This document shows positions 1 through 10,400 of a DNA stretch of 64,000 nt, in pieces. Source of the stretch: JAAYCI01 sp964550985 (GTDB lineage Bacteria; Bacillota; Clostridia; Oscillospirales; Ruminococcaceae); NCBI GenBank assembly GCA_964550985.1, contig CAZKBM010000003.1, positions 1 through 64,000 on the forward strand. The letters are read 5' to 3'. A program made the translations under genes and the position numbers. The notes under the pieces are model-generated. The model did not search any database. It was not told the DNA's origin and saw only the letters and a program-made list of their open reading frames with translations. Position 1 is the stretch's first letter. Every line of letters begins with the position of its first letter.

Positions 1-853
1 TGCCGGCCACCACGTCCTCGCCCTGGGCGTTGATGAGATACTCGCCAAACAGGGCTTTTTCGCCGGTGGCGGGGTTGCGGGTAAAGGCCACGCCTGTGCC
101 GCTGTTATCGCCGGAGTTACCAAACACCATGCTTTGCACATTTACGGCGGTGCCCCAGTCGTAGGGGATTTCATTCATCCGGCGGTAGGTGTTGGCGCGG
201 GGGTTATCCCAACTGCGGAACACGGCGCGCACGGCCTCAATCAGTTGCTCTTTGGGGTCGGCGGGGAAATCCACCCCTTGGTTTTTCTTGTAGCGGGCTT
301 TAAACTCTTTGGTCAGTTCTTTCAGGTCGTCGGCGGAGAGGTCGGTATCCAGCTTGGCGCCCTTTTTCTCTTTCATCTCATCGATGATTTTCTCGTACTC
401 GCTTTTGGGTTGTTCCATCACCACGTCGCTGAACATCTGGATAAAACGGCGGTAGCTATCATAGGCAAAGCGGGGGTTGCCGGTTTTGGCGGCCAGGCCC
501 TCCACCACTTCGTCGTTTAGGCCCAGGTTCAAAATGGTGTCCATCATGCCGGGCATAGAGGCGCGGCTGCCGCTGCGCACGCTTACCAAAAGGGGGTTGT
601 TCTTGTCCCCAAATTTCTTGCCGGTAATCTCTTCAATTTTGCCCATATACGCAAAAATTTCGTCTTGAATCTCGTCGGCAATCTTCCGCCCGTCGTCGTA
701 GTAGCGGGTGCAGGCTTCGGTGCTTACCGTAAAGCCCTGCGGCACCGGCATGCCAATACCGGTCATCTCGGCCAGGTTGGCGCCTTTGCCGCCCAAAAGG
801 TTGCGCATCTCCTTGTTTCCTTCGCTGAACAGGTATACATATTTTGTACTCAT
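1..853 (-). CDS. ppdK: Pyruvate, phosphate dikinase, N-terminal part (cut by window edge)
   Basis: This enzyme interconverts pyruvate, ATP and phosphate with PEP, AMP and pyrophosphate in the cytoplasm, typically serving glycolysis or gluconeogenesis in anaerobes. About 284 residues are visible and the gene runs off the left edge. The N-terminus reads MSTKYVYLFSEGN, followed by LLGGKGANLAEM, VPQGFTVSTEAC and VRSGSRASMPGMMDTILNLG, which are hallmark segments of the nucleotide-binding domain of the family. The ATG at 853 is preceded by GGGAGGCAGAAA, a good ribosome site. It is transcribed away from pth across a gene-free stretch. The PEP-utilising and pyruvate-binding domains lie outside the window. 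Confidence 0.95.
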   Translation of the reverse strand, partial: MSTKYVYLFSEGNKEMRNLLGGKGANLAEMTGIGMPVPQGFTVSTEACTRYYDDGRKIADEIQDEIFAYMGKIEEITGKKFGDKNNPLLVSVRSGSRASMPGMMDTILNLGLNDEVVEGLAAKTGNPRFAYDSYRRFIQMFSDVVMEQPKSEYEKIIDEMKEKKGAKLDTDLSADDLKELTKEFKARYKKNQGVDFPADPKEQLIEAVRAVFRSWDNPRANTYRRMNEIPYDWGTAVNVQSMVFGNSGDNSGTGVAFTRNPATGEKALFGEYLINAQGEDVVAG

Positions 854-1262
854 TTTCTGCCTCCCAACATTTTACCGTTTACACTCGTGTGCGTTTTTTA
901 CATCTTTTCCGTCTATTTAATGTTGCTTTAACAGTATAGCAGACCCCGCCCTTGATTGCCACCGGAATTTGCCGGATTCTCGCCTATTTAGCACTTTTGC
1001 CTATTATTTCCTCCACGACACTTGCAAAAAACCCACAATGCGATAAACTATTGATAATGGGGTAGTGTTGCGGCTGTTTGGTTCTTTTTCCTTTTTTGCC
1101 ATTGGCAAACCAAAAACAGCACGGCAAACCCCTGCAAAAACCCGCAGGCGGGGCCCCCATTTTGGGCTCCCGCCGTATCTGTTTGCCCTGCGGCCCGCCT
1201 TGCCTTTTGCGCGCGGCATTTCCCATAGGCCGAAACTACTTATTAGAGGAGCCCCCCTGCCC
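854..1262. other. Gene-free stretch between ppdK and pth
   Basis: This 409-base divergent spacer must carry promoters for ppdK (leftward) and pth (rightward). A TATACT box on the minus strand near 936-941 is a candidate -10 for ppdK, but the -35 is weak. Around 1147-1176 complementary GGCGGG and CCCGCC arms could form a hairpin in the pth leader. Open frames across it lack ribosome sites and look like by-products of high GC content. No gene is supported. Confidence 0.5.
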
Positions 1263-1919
1263 ATGCTGTTTAAACGATGGAAAACCCAAAGCGCCGCCCC
1301 CACCTGGCTGATAGCGGGCCTTGGCAACCCCGGCAAAAAATATGCGGGCACCCGCCACAACATCGGGTTTGACGCCCTGGATTTTTTGGCCGCCCGCTTT
1401 GGCGCAGAGGTAAAGCGCGCCAAGTTTGACGCGCTTTACGGCACGGCCGAGATTGGCGGGCAGAGCGTACTGCTGTTAAAACCCCAAACCTTCATGAACC
1501 TTTCGGGGCCCAGTTTGCAAAAAGCCGGGGAGTTTTACGGCATCCCGCCCGAAAACATGCTGGTACTTTTTGACGACGTCTCCTTGGCGCCGGGGGTTTT
1601 GCGCATCCGGCTCAGTGGTTCCGCCGGGGGGCACAACGGCCTCAAAAGTATCATCGCCTTTGTGGGCGAAAACTTCCCCCGCGTAAAAATTGGCGTGGGC
1701 GAACGCCCCCGCCCCGAATACGACCTGGCCGATTGGGTGCTAAGCCGCTTTACCAAAGCCGAGCGAGAGGCCATTGAAGCCCGCTTTGGCGATGTGGCCG
1801 AAGCCTGTGAACTGCTTTTGCAAGAGAGGGCCAAAGAGGCCATGGAGCGGTTTAACGGAAAGCAGAAAACAACTGCCGAAAAGGGAAAAGAGAAAAACAG
1901 CGGAATGGAAGAGGACTAA
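1263..1919 (+). CDS. pth: Peptidyl-tRNA hydrolase
   Basis: Releases tRNA from peptidyl-tRNA that has dropped off the ribosome. The 218-residue product has the Pth signature: LIAGLGNPGKKYAGTRHNIG, with the catalytic His near residue 32, then KPQTFMNLSG, VLFDDVSLAPG and GSAGGHNGLKSI. The open frame extends upstream to 1065, but the family begins just before LIAGLGNPG, and the ATG at 1263 follows an AGAGGAG stretch by about a dozen bases. It has a roughly 14-residue N-terminal extension and a charged C-terminal tail rich in Lys and Glu. The next gene downstream, mfd, is co-oriented; pth-mfd adjacency is common in Firmicutes. Confidence 0.95.
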   Translation: MLFKRWKTQSAAPTWLIAGLGNPGKKYAGTRHNIGFDALDFLAARFGAEVKRAKFDALYGTAEIGGQSVLLLKPQTFMNLSGPSLQKAGEFYGIPPENMLVLFDDVSLAPGVLRIRLSGSAGGHNGLKSIIAFVGENFPRVKIGVGERPRPEYDLADWVLSRFTKAEREAIEARFGDVAEACELLLQERAKEAMERFNGKQKTTAEKGKEKNSGMEED

Positions 1920-2046
1920 AAGCGGCCCGGCTATATTTTAAGCCGCCCCTAGCCGCACTTTGTAGCACCCTCCCATTTTCACTTCTTCACTATCGGGTCA
2001 TTCCGCCAAGCCCTTTATTTTTTACAAACTGTTTTCGAGGTATGCC

Positions 2047-5000
2047 ATGCTAACACTTGCTTTAAAAAACAGCCCCGAATACCGCCGCCTGCTGGCCGCT
2101 GCAGATGGCCCCGCAGGGACCACCGCCCTGTTTGGCCTGCCCCCTGCGGGCAGGGCCGCGGTTTTGTGCGCCCTTTGTGAGGACACCGCCCGCCCCGCCT
2201 TGGTTATTACCCCGGGCGAGGCCGAGGCCACCCGCTTTGCAGCCGACGCCGAGACCCTTGGCCTGCCTGCCGCCGTATACCCCGCGCGGGATTTTGTGCT
2301 GCGCAATATTGAGGGGCAGAGCCGCGAGTATGAGTACCGCCGCCTGGATGTGCTGGGCAAGCTGGTGAGCGGGCGGGTAAAACTGGTGGCCGCCCCTGTG
2401 GAGGCCGTTTTGCAGCACACCCTGCCAAGGGCCGACTTTTTGGCGGGCACCCTCACCCTAAAGCCCGGCCTGGCACTGCCCCAAAAACAACTGGTTGAGG
2501 TACTTCTGCGTGCGGGTTATTTCCGCCGCAGCCAGGTGGAGGGGCCGGGCCAATTTTCGCTGCGGGGGGGCATAGTGGATTTGTACGCCCCCGACATGCC
2601 CGCCCCCGTGCGGCTGGAGTACTGGGGAGACGAGATAGACTCCATCCACAGTTTTGACCTTTTGAGCCAGCGGCGGGACACGGCGCTGAAAAAGGTGTAC
2701 CTTTCGCCCGCGCGTGAGGTGCTGTTTGGCGATGCACAGGCGGCAGCCGCCGACCTGCGCTGCTGGTTAAAGGGGCAAAAGGGCAATGCCAAGCAGCTGC
2801 TGGCCGCCGTGATGGAAAACGACCTGGCCGCGCTGGATAGTGGCGTTGTGCCCGAGGGGATGGACCGCTACCTGGCCCTGCGCTACCCAAAACCCGCCAC
2901 CCTGCTGGACTATTTTGAAACCCCCCTGCTGTTTTTTGACGAGCCCAGCGCCGTGCGCGAGGAGGCCGCCAGCGCCGCCTTCCGCTTTACCGAGGAGGTA
3001 AAGCACCTATATGAAGAAAAACTGCTGGCCCCCGGCCTGGAAGGGCTGTACAGCGAGATGCCCGGCTTGTTGCACACCGCCGAAAAACACACAAGCTTCT
3101 TCTGCGAAAATTTTGCCCGCAGCATCCCCGATATCAAACTGCGCGAGAGCGTAAGCCTGCCCGCCCACGGCCTGCCGCCCTGGCGGGGGGAGGTGGCCGC
3201 CCTGTGCGAGGAACTGCGCCCCCTGACGGGCGAGGGCTATTTTTGCGCCGTACTGGCCGGTACACCCCGCGCCGCCACGGCCCTGGCGCACGACCTGGCC
3301 GACGCGGGCTTCACCGTGCTGAAAAGCGAAAAAGGGCACGAGCCACAGCCCGCCCCCGGCGCGGTGGCCGTATTGGCGGGCCGCCTTTCGGCCGGGGCCG
3401 ATTACCCCTTTGCCCGCTTTGCCGTCTTCACCTCCCGCCGCGAGGACGAGCCCAAGAAAAAACGCAGCGCCAAAAAGAAGGGCGGGCTCGCCAGCCTTTC
3501 AGACATAGCCCCCGGCGACTATGTGGTGCACCAGGGGCACGGCATTGGCCTGTATGTGGGCATCCAGCGGCTGGATTTACACGGCGTGGTAAAAGATTAC
3601 CTCAAGGTGAATTACGACAAGGGCGACAGCCTGTACGTGCCGGTCACCCAGCTCGACTTGCTCTCCCGCTACACCCCGCCGGGCGATGGCGAGCGGATTA
3701 AGCTGGCCCGCCTGGGGGGCGACGCCTGGAGCAAGACCAAGAGCCGGGTGCGCAAGGCCACCCAGGAGATGGCCGAGGATTTGATAGAACTGTACGCAAA
3801 GCGCCAGCAGGCCAAGGGTCACCCCTTCCCCGCCGATGGCGACTGGCAGCGCGATTTTGAAACCCGCTTTGAATACGAGGAAACCCCCGACCAACTTTTG
3901 GCCGTTAAGGACATAAAACGTGACATGGAAAAACCCCACCCGATGGACCGCCTGCTCTCGGGCGATGTGGGGGTGGGGAAAACCGAGGTGGCCCTGCGCG
4001 CGGCCTTTAAATGCGTGATGGGGGGCAAGCAGTGCGCCATTTTGGTACCCACCACCATTTTGGCCTGGCAGCACTACAACACCCTGCTCTCCCGCATGGA
4101 GGCCTTCCCCGTAAAAATTGAGATGCTCTCGCGCTTTCGCACCCCCAAACAGATAAAGGACGCCGTAAAGGGGATGGCAGCGGGTACGGTGGACATTGTG
4201 GTGGGAACCCACCGCCTGTTGCAAAAGGATATCAAATTTAAAGATTTGGGCCTTTTGATTGTGGACGAAGAGCAGCGCTTTGGAGTACGCCACAAGGAAA
4301 AACTGAAAGAGACCTTCCTCGGGGTGGACACCCTCACCCTTTCGGCCACGCCCATACCGCGCACCCTGAACATGGCGCTTTCGGGCATTCGAGACATGAG
4401 CACCATCGAGGACCCCCCCACCGAGCGCCAGCCCGTGGAAACTTACGTGATGGAATACGACGACGCGCTCATCCTCTCGGCCATTAAAAAGGAGCTGGCC
4501 CGCACCGGGCAGGTGTACTACATCCACAACCGCATCGACACCATTGACCGCACCGCCGAGCGGCTGCGCCAGTTTTTGCCCGAGGCCAACATCGCCACGG
4601 CCCATGGCCGCATGGACGAGGAGAGCCTCTCGCGCACCTGGCAGGGCCTTTTGGACGGCGACATTGACGTTTTGGTGTGCACCACCCTGATTGAGACCGG
4701 GGTGGATGTGCGCAACTGCAACACCCTGATTATTGAGGACGCCGACCATATGGGCCTGGCCCAGCTTTACCAGATACGGGGCCGGGTGGGCCGCAGCGGG
4801 CGCAAGGCCTATGCCTACTTCACCTTCCGGCGGGATAAAGTCCTCACCGACGTGGCCTCCAAGCGCCTTTCGGCCATACGGGAGTTCACGGCCTTTGGTT
4901 CGGGCTTCCGCATCGCCATGCGGGATTTACAAATTCGCGGCGCGGGCAACCTTTTGGGGCAAAGCCAAAGCGGCCATATGGAGGCCGTGGGCTACGATTT

Positions 5001-5526
5001 ATATGTGAAGATGCTGAACGAGGCCGTGGCCATTGCCCGGGGCGAAACGCCCGCCCCCGACAAGGCCGATGTGCTCATCGACATCACCGTGGACGCCTAC
5101 CTGCCCGACCGCTACCTGCCCGACGCCGCGGGCCGGATTGAGGCCTACAAAAAAATTGCCGCCATAGGCAGCATAGCCGACGCCGAAGAGGTACAGGCCG
5201 AACTGGCCGACCGCTACGGCCCCCCCGGCCCCGCCGTAACCGGGCTTATCGATATCAGCCTATTGCGGGTGCTGGCAGCAAACCTCGGCTTTTACGATAT
5301 CATCCAGCAAAAGGACTCCATCCTGCTTTACACCGATAAACTCAACTTGGCGGCCTGCCACAAGCTGTTAAAAGAGGCGGGCATTCGGGTGCTGGTGAAC
5401 GCCTCGGCCAAGCCCTACCTGGCCGCAAGGCTAAAACCCGGCGATAAACCCCTGGATGTTTTGAGCGGTATCATCAAAACCCTGGCGGAACTAGGCACCG
5501 AGGCGCTGCGGGCGGTGGAAAGCTGA
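2047..5526 (+). CDS. mfd: Transcription-repair coupling factor
   Basis: Mfd removes stalled RNA polymerase at lesions and recruits UvrA. The 1159-residue length is normal. An N-terminal UvrB-like region is followed by the CarD-like RNA-polymerase-interacting domain (about residues 488-545, GDYVVHQGHGIGLYVG). The DNA translocase has Walker A GDVGVGKTE near 638 and the DEEQ box IVDEEQRFG near 739, with helicase motifs SATPIPRTL, TTLIETGVD and QIRGRVGRSGR. The C-terminal TRCF domain ends the protein. The ATG at 2047 follows a GAGGT site. It lies 127 bases after pth and may share its transcript. Confidence 0.98.
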   Translation: MLTLALKNSPEYRRLLAAADGPAGTTALFGLPPAGRAAVLCALCEDTARPALVITPGEAEATRFAADAETLGLPAAVYPARDFVLRNIEGQSREYEYRRLDVLGKLVSGRVKLVAAPVEAVLQHTLPRADFLAGTLTLKPGLALPQKQLVEVLLRAGYFRRSQVEGPGQFSLRGGIVDLYAPDMPAPVRLEYWGDEIDSIHSFDLLSQRRDTALKKVYLSPAREVLFGDAQAAAADLRCWLKGQKGNAKQLLAAVMENDLAALDSGVVPEGMDRYLALRYPKPATLLDYFETPLLFFDEPSAVREEAASAAFRFTEEVKHLYEEKLLAPGLEGLYSEMPGLLHTAEKHTSFFCENFARSIPDIKLRESVSLPAHGLPPWRGEVAALCEELRPLTGEGYFCAVLAGTPRAATALAHDLADAGFTVLKSEKGHEPQPAPGAVAVLAGRLSAGADYPFARFAVFTSRREDEPKKKRSAKKKGGLASLSDIAPGDYVVHQGHGIGLYVGIQRLDLHGVVKDYLKVNYDKGDSLYVPVTQLDLLSRYTPPGDGERIKLARLGGDAWSKTKSRVRKATQEMAEDLIELYAKRQQAKGHPFPADGDWQRDFETRFEYEETPDQLLAVKDIKRDMEKPHPMDRLLSGDVGVGKTEVALRAAFKCVMGGKQCAILVPTTILAWQHYNTLLSRMEAFPVKIEMLSRFRTPKQIKDAVKGMAAGTVDIVVGTHRLLQKDIKFKDLGLLIVDEEQRFGVRHKEKLKETFLGVDTLTLSATPIPRTLNMALSGIRDMSTIEDPPTERQPVETYVMEYDDALILSAIKKELARTGQVYYIHNRIDTIDRTAERLRQFLPEANIATAHGRMDEESLSRTWQGLLDGDIDVLVCTTLIETGVDVRNCNTLIIEDADHMGLAQLYQIRGRVGRSGRKAYAYFTFRRDKVLTDVASKRLSAIREFTAFGSGFRIAMRDLQIRGAGNLLGQSQSGHMEAVGYDLYVKMLNEAVAIARGETPAPDKADVLIDITVDAYLPDRYLPDAAGRIEAYKKIAAIGSIADAEEVQAELADRYGPPGPAVTGLIDISLLRVLAANLGFYDIIQQKDSILLYTDKLNLAACHKLLKEAGIRVLVNASAKPYLAARLKPGDKPLDVLSGIIKTLAELGTEALRAVES

Positions 5527-5548
5527 AAGGGCAGCGAGAATCGCAGGT

Positions 5549-5752
5549 CTACTCCAGTATCAGTGTGCTGGTGTCGCCCAGTTCCACGTAATATTCTTCA
5601 ATTTCCCGCTGCAGGCGCTTCAGGGTCTCCTCAGCGGCCCTGGCGCTCGCCTCTGCTTTGGCCGCGTCGTCCAGGGCCTGGGCGGCCAGCGCCCCCAGGT
5701 GGGAAAGAAATTCTTCGGTTTCGTTGCTTGTAAAATGATTGTAGTTTTTCAT
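5549..5752 (-). CDS. Small coiled-coil protein of unknown function
   Basis: The 67-residue product is not recognised as a named family. Its first quarter is polar; the rest (AALAAQALDDAAKAEASAR onward) is an Ala/Glu/Lys-rich helix with heptad-like spacing that should form a coiled coil, ending in an acidic tail. The frame stays open upstream to 5839, but the ATG at 5752 has an AGAGGA site ten bases before it, so this start is preferred. The gene is convergent with mfd (22 bases apart) and divergent from the XRE regulator, which may control it. Confidence 0.6.
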   Translation of the reverse strand: MKNYNHFTSNETEEFLSHLGALAAQALDDAAKAEASARAAEETLKRLQREIEEYYVELGDTSTLILE

Positions 5753-5896
5753 TTTATTTTTATCCTCTAAATCAACACATTTCATCTTAAAATGCAATAT
5801 TTTATCATTAATAATACTATGCTTATTCACATTAAGCAATAGCCTACTAAAAATGGTTTTTATCGCACTGCTTCACCGGTACACTTTATATGGGTG

Positions 5897-6154
5897 ATGC
5901 CTGTGAGCAAAGAAATAAATATTGCGTTTGAAAACCGAGACCAACACATTGCGGTTGGCCTTAATATTGCATATTACCGCAAACGTGTTGGCTTAAACCA
6001 GTTGCAACTGGCGGAAAAGGCAAACGTAAGCCGCTCCTTCATCAGCGCTATAGAAGCGCCCAATATGGTTACCAACATCACGTTGGAAACCCTTTTTTGT
6101 GTAGCCAAAGCCCTGGGGGTTCCCCCCGCAAAACTTCTCGATTTTCGAGACTAA
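5897..6154 (+). CDS. XRE-family helix-turn-helix regulator
   Basis: An 85-residue Cro/CI-type DNA-binding protein. The helix-turn-helix lies at about residues 20-75: VGLNIAYYRKRVGLNQ, LAEKANVSRSFISAIE, then TLETLFCVAKALGVPP. It has no extra effector domain, so it probably dimerises through the HTH fold. A GTG at 5894, this ATG and a GTG at 5903 are all possible starts and no strong ribosome site separates them. It is divergent from the small coiled-coil gene over a 144-base AT-rich spacer, so it may regulate that gene and itself. A strong hairpin follows. Confidence 0.8.
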   Translation: MPVSKEINIAFENRDQHIAVGLNIAYYRKRVGLNQLQLAEKANVSRSFISAIEAPNMVTNITLETLFCVAKALGVPPAKLLDFRD

Positions 6155-6163
6155 AAGCCAAAT

Positions 6164-6210
6164 AAAAGCGCCCCAAACCCAGTTCAAACTAATGGGTTTG
6201 GGGCGCTTTT
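6164..6210. terminator. Bidirectional hairpin terminator
   Basis: A perfect 18-base inverted repeat (AAAAGCGCCCCAAACCCA and its complement) surrounds an 11-base loop and gives U-rich tails on both strands. It sits between the convergent XRE regulator and DUF362 genes and can serve both. Confidence 0.9.
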
Positions 6211-6231
6211 ATTCCTTTAGGTAGCCACCGC

Positions 6232-7341
6232 TTACTTCACGGTGATAAGTTCATATTCTCCGGTTCCAAGGCCAATTTTTTCGGCATGACGTATCTGGGC
6301 GCGCCAATCGGTAACGCCGTGGATATCGCGGAAGTGGTCGCCCGTGTGGGCCGCCGCTTCACTAAGGGCGCTGTTTGGCAGGGGCGGCGCGGCGTTTACC
6401 GCGTCGATACAGGCGTGGTCCAGTGCAACGGGGTTGAACGAGGCAAACATGCCGATATCCGGCACCACGGCGGCATCGTTGGCCCCGTGGCAATCGCAGA
6501 AGGGGGATACCTGGTTCACCACGCTGATGTGGAAGTGGGGCCGCCCGCTGAGCACGGCCTTTGTGTACTCCGTCATCTTTTCATCCACCATCTGGGGGGC
6601 GGTGCCACTTTCGTTGCCAATGGCGTGGAAGGAGCAAACCGCGATGCAGCGCCCACAGCCCACGCATTTTTCGTGGTCGATATGGGCTTTTTTCTGCGCG
6701 TCGTACTGAATGGCGTCTTGGGCGCAGTGTTTAAAGCAGCGCCCACAGGCGCGGCAGGCCTCGCTTACCACAGGTTTGCCGTCGTTGTGCATCTGCATTT
6801 TGCCCGCACGGCTGCCACAGCCCATGCCGATGTTTTTAATGGCCCCGCCAAAACCCGTCATCTCGTGCCCTTTAAAGTGGGTGAGGGAGAGAAAGACGTC
6901 GGCGTCCATCACCACCTGGCCAATGCGCGCGGTTTTGCAGTGCACACCGCCCTCGATGGGAACCTCCACGTCTCCGCCGCCTTTCAGCCCGTCGGCAATA
7001 ATCACCGGGCAGCCGCAGCTCAGGGGCGAAAATCCGTTTTCAGCCGCCGCGCCCAAATGGTCAATGGCGTTGCCACGGCGGCCCACATACAGGGTGTTGC
7101 AATCGGTAAGGAAGGGGCGGCCCCCCAGGGCCGTTACCCTATCGGCCACCACCTTGGCAAAATTGGGCCGCAAAAACGAGAGGTTCCCCGGCTCGCCAAA
7201 GTGCATCTTAATGGCCGTAAATTTGCCCGCAAAGTGGATTTCCTCCATCCCCGCCTTTGTAAGCAGGTTGTCCAGTTTTTCCAGCAGGCTGCGGTCCTCC
7301 CGGCTGCGCATATCGGTAAAATATACTTTTGCTTTTTCCAT
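6232..7341 (-). CDS. DUF362 domain protein with two [4Fe-4S] ferredoxin motifs
   Basis: A 369-residue protein of the DUF362 family. The N-terminal DUF362 domain carries AIKMHFGEPGN and the typical THFKGHEMTGFGGAIKN segment. Around residues 194-240 there are two CxxCxxCxxxC clusters (CRACGRCFKHC and CVGCGRCIAVC), so it probably binds two [4Fe-4S] clusters and moves electrons; no partner is visible. The frame is open further upstream, but the ATG at 7341 follows GGAGAGGGCAAAGCC and matches the family start. The substrate is unknown. It lies downstream of the CinA fusion gene on the same strand with a 147-base gap. Confidence 0.88.
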   Translation of the reverse strand: MEKAKVYFTDMRSREDRSLLEKLDNLLTKAGMEEIHFAGKFTAIKMHFGEPGNLSFLRPNFAKVVADRVTALGGRPFLTDCNTLYVGRRGNAIDHLGAAAENGFSPLSCGCPVIIADGLKGGGDVEVPIEGGVHCKTARIGQVVMDADVFLSLTHFKGHEMTGFGGAIKNIGMGCGSRAGKMQMHNDGKPVVSEACRACGRCFKHCAQDAIQYDAQKKAHIDHEKCVGCGRCIAVCSFHAIGNESGTAPQMVDEKMTEYTKAVLSGRPHFHISVVNQVSPFCDCHGANDAAVVPDIGMFASFNPVALDHACIDAVNAAPPLPNSALSEAAAHTGDHFRDIHGVTDWRAQIRHAEKIGLGTGEYELITVK

Positions 7342-7488
7342 GGCTTTGCCCTCTCCTTCGTGTAGCCGGTCATCGGCTCTGTAATGGATGTTATGCAAGC
7401 AATCAAAGGCCCCTTTATTTTGGCTAAGGCCACACAAGGCCGCAGCAATCGAATCTCAGGCCTCTTTATGCGGTATTGCCGGGGCTTT

Positions 7489-10400
7489 TTACGTCCATTC
7501 CAACAAATCGGTTCCGGGATAATAATACTGCAAGATGCGCTCATATGTCCAGCCGTCCTTTTCGGCATGCAGCCGGGCCCCGGCCTGGCTGAGGCCACAA
7601 CCGTGCCCCTGGCCGTAAACGGTAAACAAAAACTCGTCGCCGCTCACCTCCGCTTCAAACGCGGGGCTGGGCAGCAGGGGCTTGCCATCCCGCAGCAAAA
7701 CCTCCTGCCAAAAACGCAGGCCGCTCACTTCTGTGCCGCCCACCTCTATTTTGCTTACATAGCCTCCCTCGCTGCGCTGGGCCTCCCCCAGCCAAAGGTG
7801 CGGCTCTCCAAGCAGGGCGGTATCCAGCCCCAGGTTTTCTTGCAGCAGGGCCGCTACCTCAGTTTTGGGCAGGGCGATAATCTGCCGCCAGCCGTTCAGG
7901 GCCGCCTCTTCGGGGGTAGGCACCCCCGCAAGGTAACTGCGGGGTTTGCCAAATAGATCTGCCGCGGGGTTTGTGGCATTTGCCGCCATGGCAAACCAGG
8001 GGGTAAAGGCCGGGTTGTAGCCGTCCTCGCTTAGCACCAGGGTGCTAACGGCGTCCACGGTGTCTTTCATGGCAAGGCTGGGCATCTGCCCGCATACGGC
8101 GGGCGCGGGGTTGCCGCCCCCCTGCTGGTTTAAAACCCAACTATGCACGGCCACGGCCTGCGCCTGAATGGCCGCAGGGGACGCGTCGGCCATCTCGTTT
8201 TGGCAGATAGCCGCCAGCACATTGGTGCAGCTATCGCGCACCAGCACCCCGTTCATCCGCACGGTTAAAAAGCGCGGGTCGGGCCGCAAAATGGTGGGTT
8301 GGGCCGCCGGTTTGCTTTGGGCTGTGCTGCCGCTTTGCGCCGTGCCGCCGCTTTGGCTGCCGCTGCCCGCCTGGGGCGCGGCATCGCTGCCGCTTTGCGC
8401 GCCCGCCAAAGAGGACGACCCTGAGGCCGGGGCAACAGAGGAGGGGGGCGGGGCCGCCGTGGTCATATCACTTTTGGCGGGCAGGCGGGCTTCGGGCATT
8501 GAGGCCGCCATGGCATAGGGTAGGCTTTGGCTCTGGCTTTGGTTCTGGCTTTGCCTTTGCGCCAGCCGCAGCGCCTGCGCCACCGAGACTGGGGCCTCCG
8601 CCGCCGCGGGGGTGCTGGAGGCGGCAGTTTCCGCCGCGCCTTCCGCCGGTGCCGAAGCCGCCTCTTCTCCTTCGGGGGTGTCCGCCCCAAGGGCCGCCGC
8701 GCTCGCGCTATCCGCCGCCGTTTCCTCCTCGGGGTAGATGAGCACGCTGGGGGCCGTATCCTTCGCAGGCATACCAGCCCGCAGTTGCAACTGCATATTG
8801 TCCATATCGCCCGTTAAAAAACCCCGCAGCCAGCGTCCATAATACTCCTCGAAATCCGGCTGGGGCAGGCCCGCTTTTTCATAATAGGCTTTGGGCATCA
8901 AAGGCACCCCGGCGGGCTGGGCAGGCGGTGTACTAGCCCCCTCGCCCGCGCGGCCAAGCCGCCCAAAAAGAAAAAAATACCGGCCAGGAACCGCCGGGTC
9001 TTCGGTTTGCAGGGTCATGTAGCTGTCGTTTTCACCCACATCCAGGGGAATGCTGTACAGGCTACGCCCCCGCGCGCCCAGTAAAAAGTTCAGGTATTCA
9101 TTATAGCCTGTAACGCTCAGGCGGCTTGGGTCAAAGCCGTCGGGCTGGGTTTCGTTTTCGTCCAAGTAAGCTGCCGCAAACACCTCGTATACTCGTTCTT
9201 CACTCGGGGTATAATAGATAAAGGTGCTAATATCCCCCGCGCGGGCGGTATCGGCCAGTTCCAAAATGGGCCGCAGGGCCCCGCCCCCGGCCAGCACCGT
9301 GTTGCTGTGCGCCGCCCCAAGGCCGGCATTTTTGCCCAGCACGGCCATGCCCTGCATACCGGGGCCATCCAGGGCGTTTGGCAGGCTGGCCTGGTCCTCC
9401 CGGCTTTGAGCCACTAGGCTCTCAACCAGGCCCCCCGGCAAGGCCACAAACCCCGTAACGGCGGGGTTTGCCTCCTTCTCCTGCCGAATGAGGGCCTGGG
9501 CGGCTTTTTTGTACTCCTCGCTGCCGTAGCGCAGCCCCTGGGCCGCAGGGTAAACAGCCTTTAAGGGCAACTTGCTGCTTTGCAAAAAATAACTGCCCAG
9601 CACCAGCAGGCCAAACACGGCCGCCACCAACAAAATGGCCACCAGCAGCCGCACAATTCCCCCGCCCCGCCGCCTGGGGCGGCCAATGCGCTCATAATCG
9701 GCGTGCTGGGCGGCGGTAAAGCTTTTGGCGCCGGGGATATCCAGCCCCAAAATCACCCGGCGCAGCATTTCCAGCGCGTTTTGGGTGGCAATGGTACGCA
9801 CATAGTCGCGGTCTCGCCCGGCAACGTTCAGCTTGCGGATGAACACCTGTTTGCCCCGTGCAACCCCCACATAAACCAGGCCCACGGGTTTTTCCTCACT
9901 GCCGCCGCCGGGGCCCGCAATGCCGGTAATGCCCACGCCGTATGTGGCGGCGCCCTTTTTGGCGGCGCCAAAGGCCATTTCGGCGCAAACCTGGCTGCTT
10001 ACCGCCCCGTGCCGCCGCAGGGTGCCGCCGCGCACGGCCAGCATCTTTTGCTTGCAGGCATTGGCGTAGCTTACCGCCCCATAGCCAAACACCTCACTAG
10101 AACCCGGCACCGCCGTAATGCGCTGGGCAAGCAACCCACCGGTGCAGCTCTCGGCCAGGGCCACGCTCTCGCCACGCTGGGCCAGCAGTTTTACGCAGGT
10201 GGCGGCCAGGTCGCTGTCGTCCTCGCTGTAAATCAAATCCCCCAATATCTGGCGAAAGATTCCGGCCATCTCTTCGCACATATAGTCGGCCTGTTCGGCC
10301 GCTGCGGCCTTGGCCGTGATACGAACATGCACCTCGCCCTCTTTGGCGTACAGTGCCGCCGTGGGGTTGCCGCCGTCCAAAAGGTCTTTTACGGCCATTT

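Noticed and set aside
3577..4749. 390-codon open frame antisense to mfd
   Set aside because: It lies wholly opposite the conserved helicase region of mfd, has no ribosome site and its product is of skewed Gly/His/Val composition typical of antisense frames in high-GC genes.
6286..7365. 359-codon frame antisense to the DUF362 gene
   Set aside because: The opposite strand carries clear DUF362 and ferredoxin motifs; this product has no recognisable domain.
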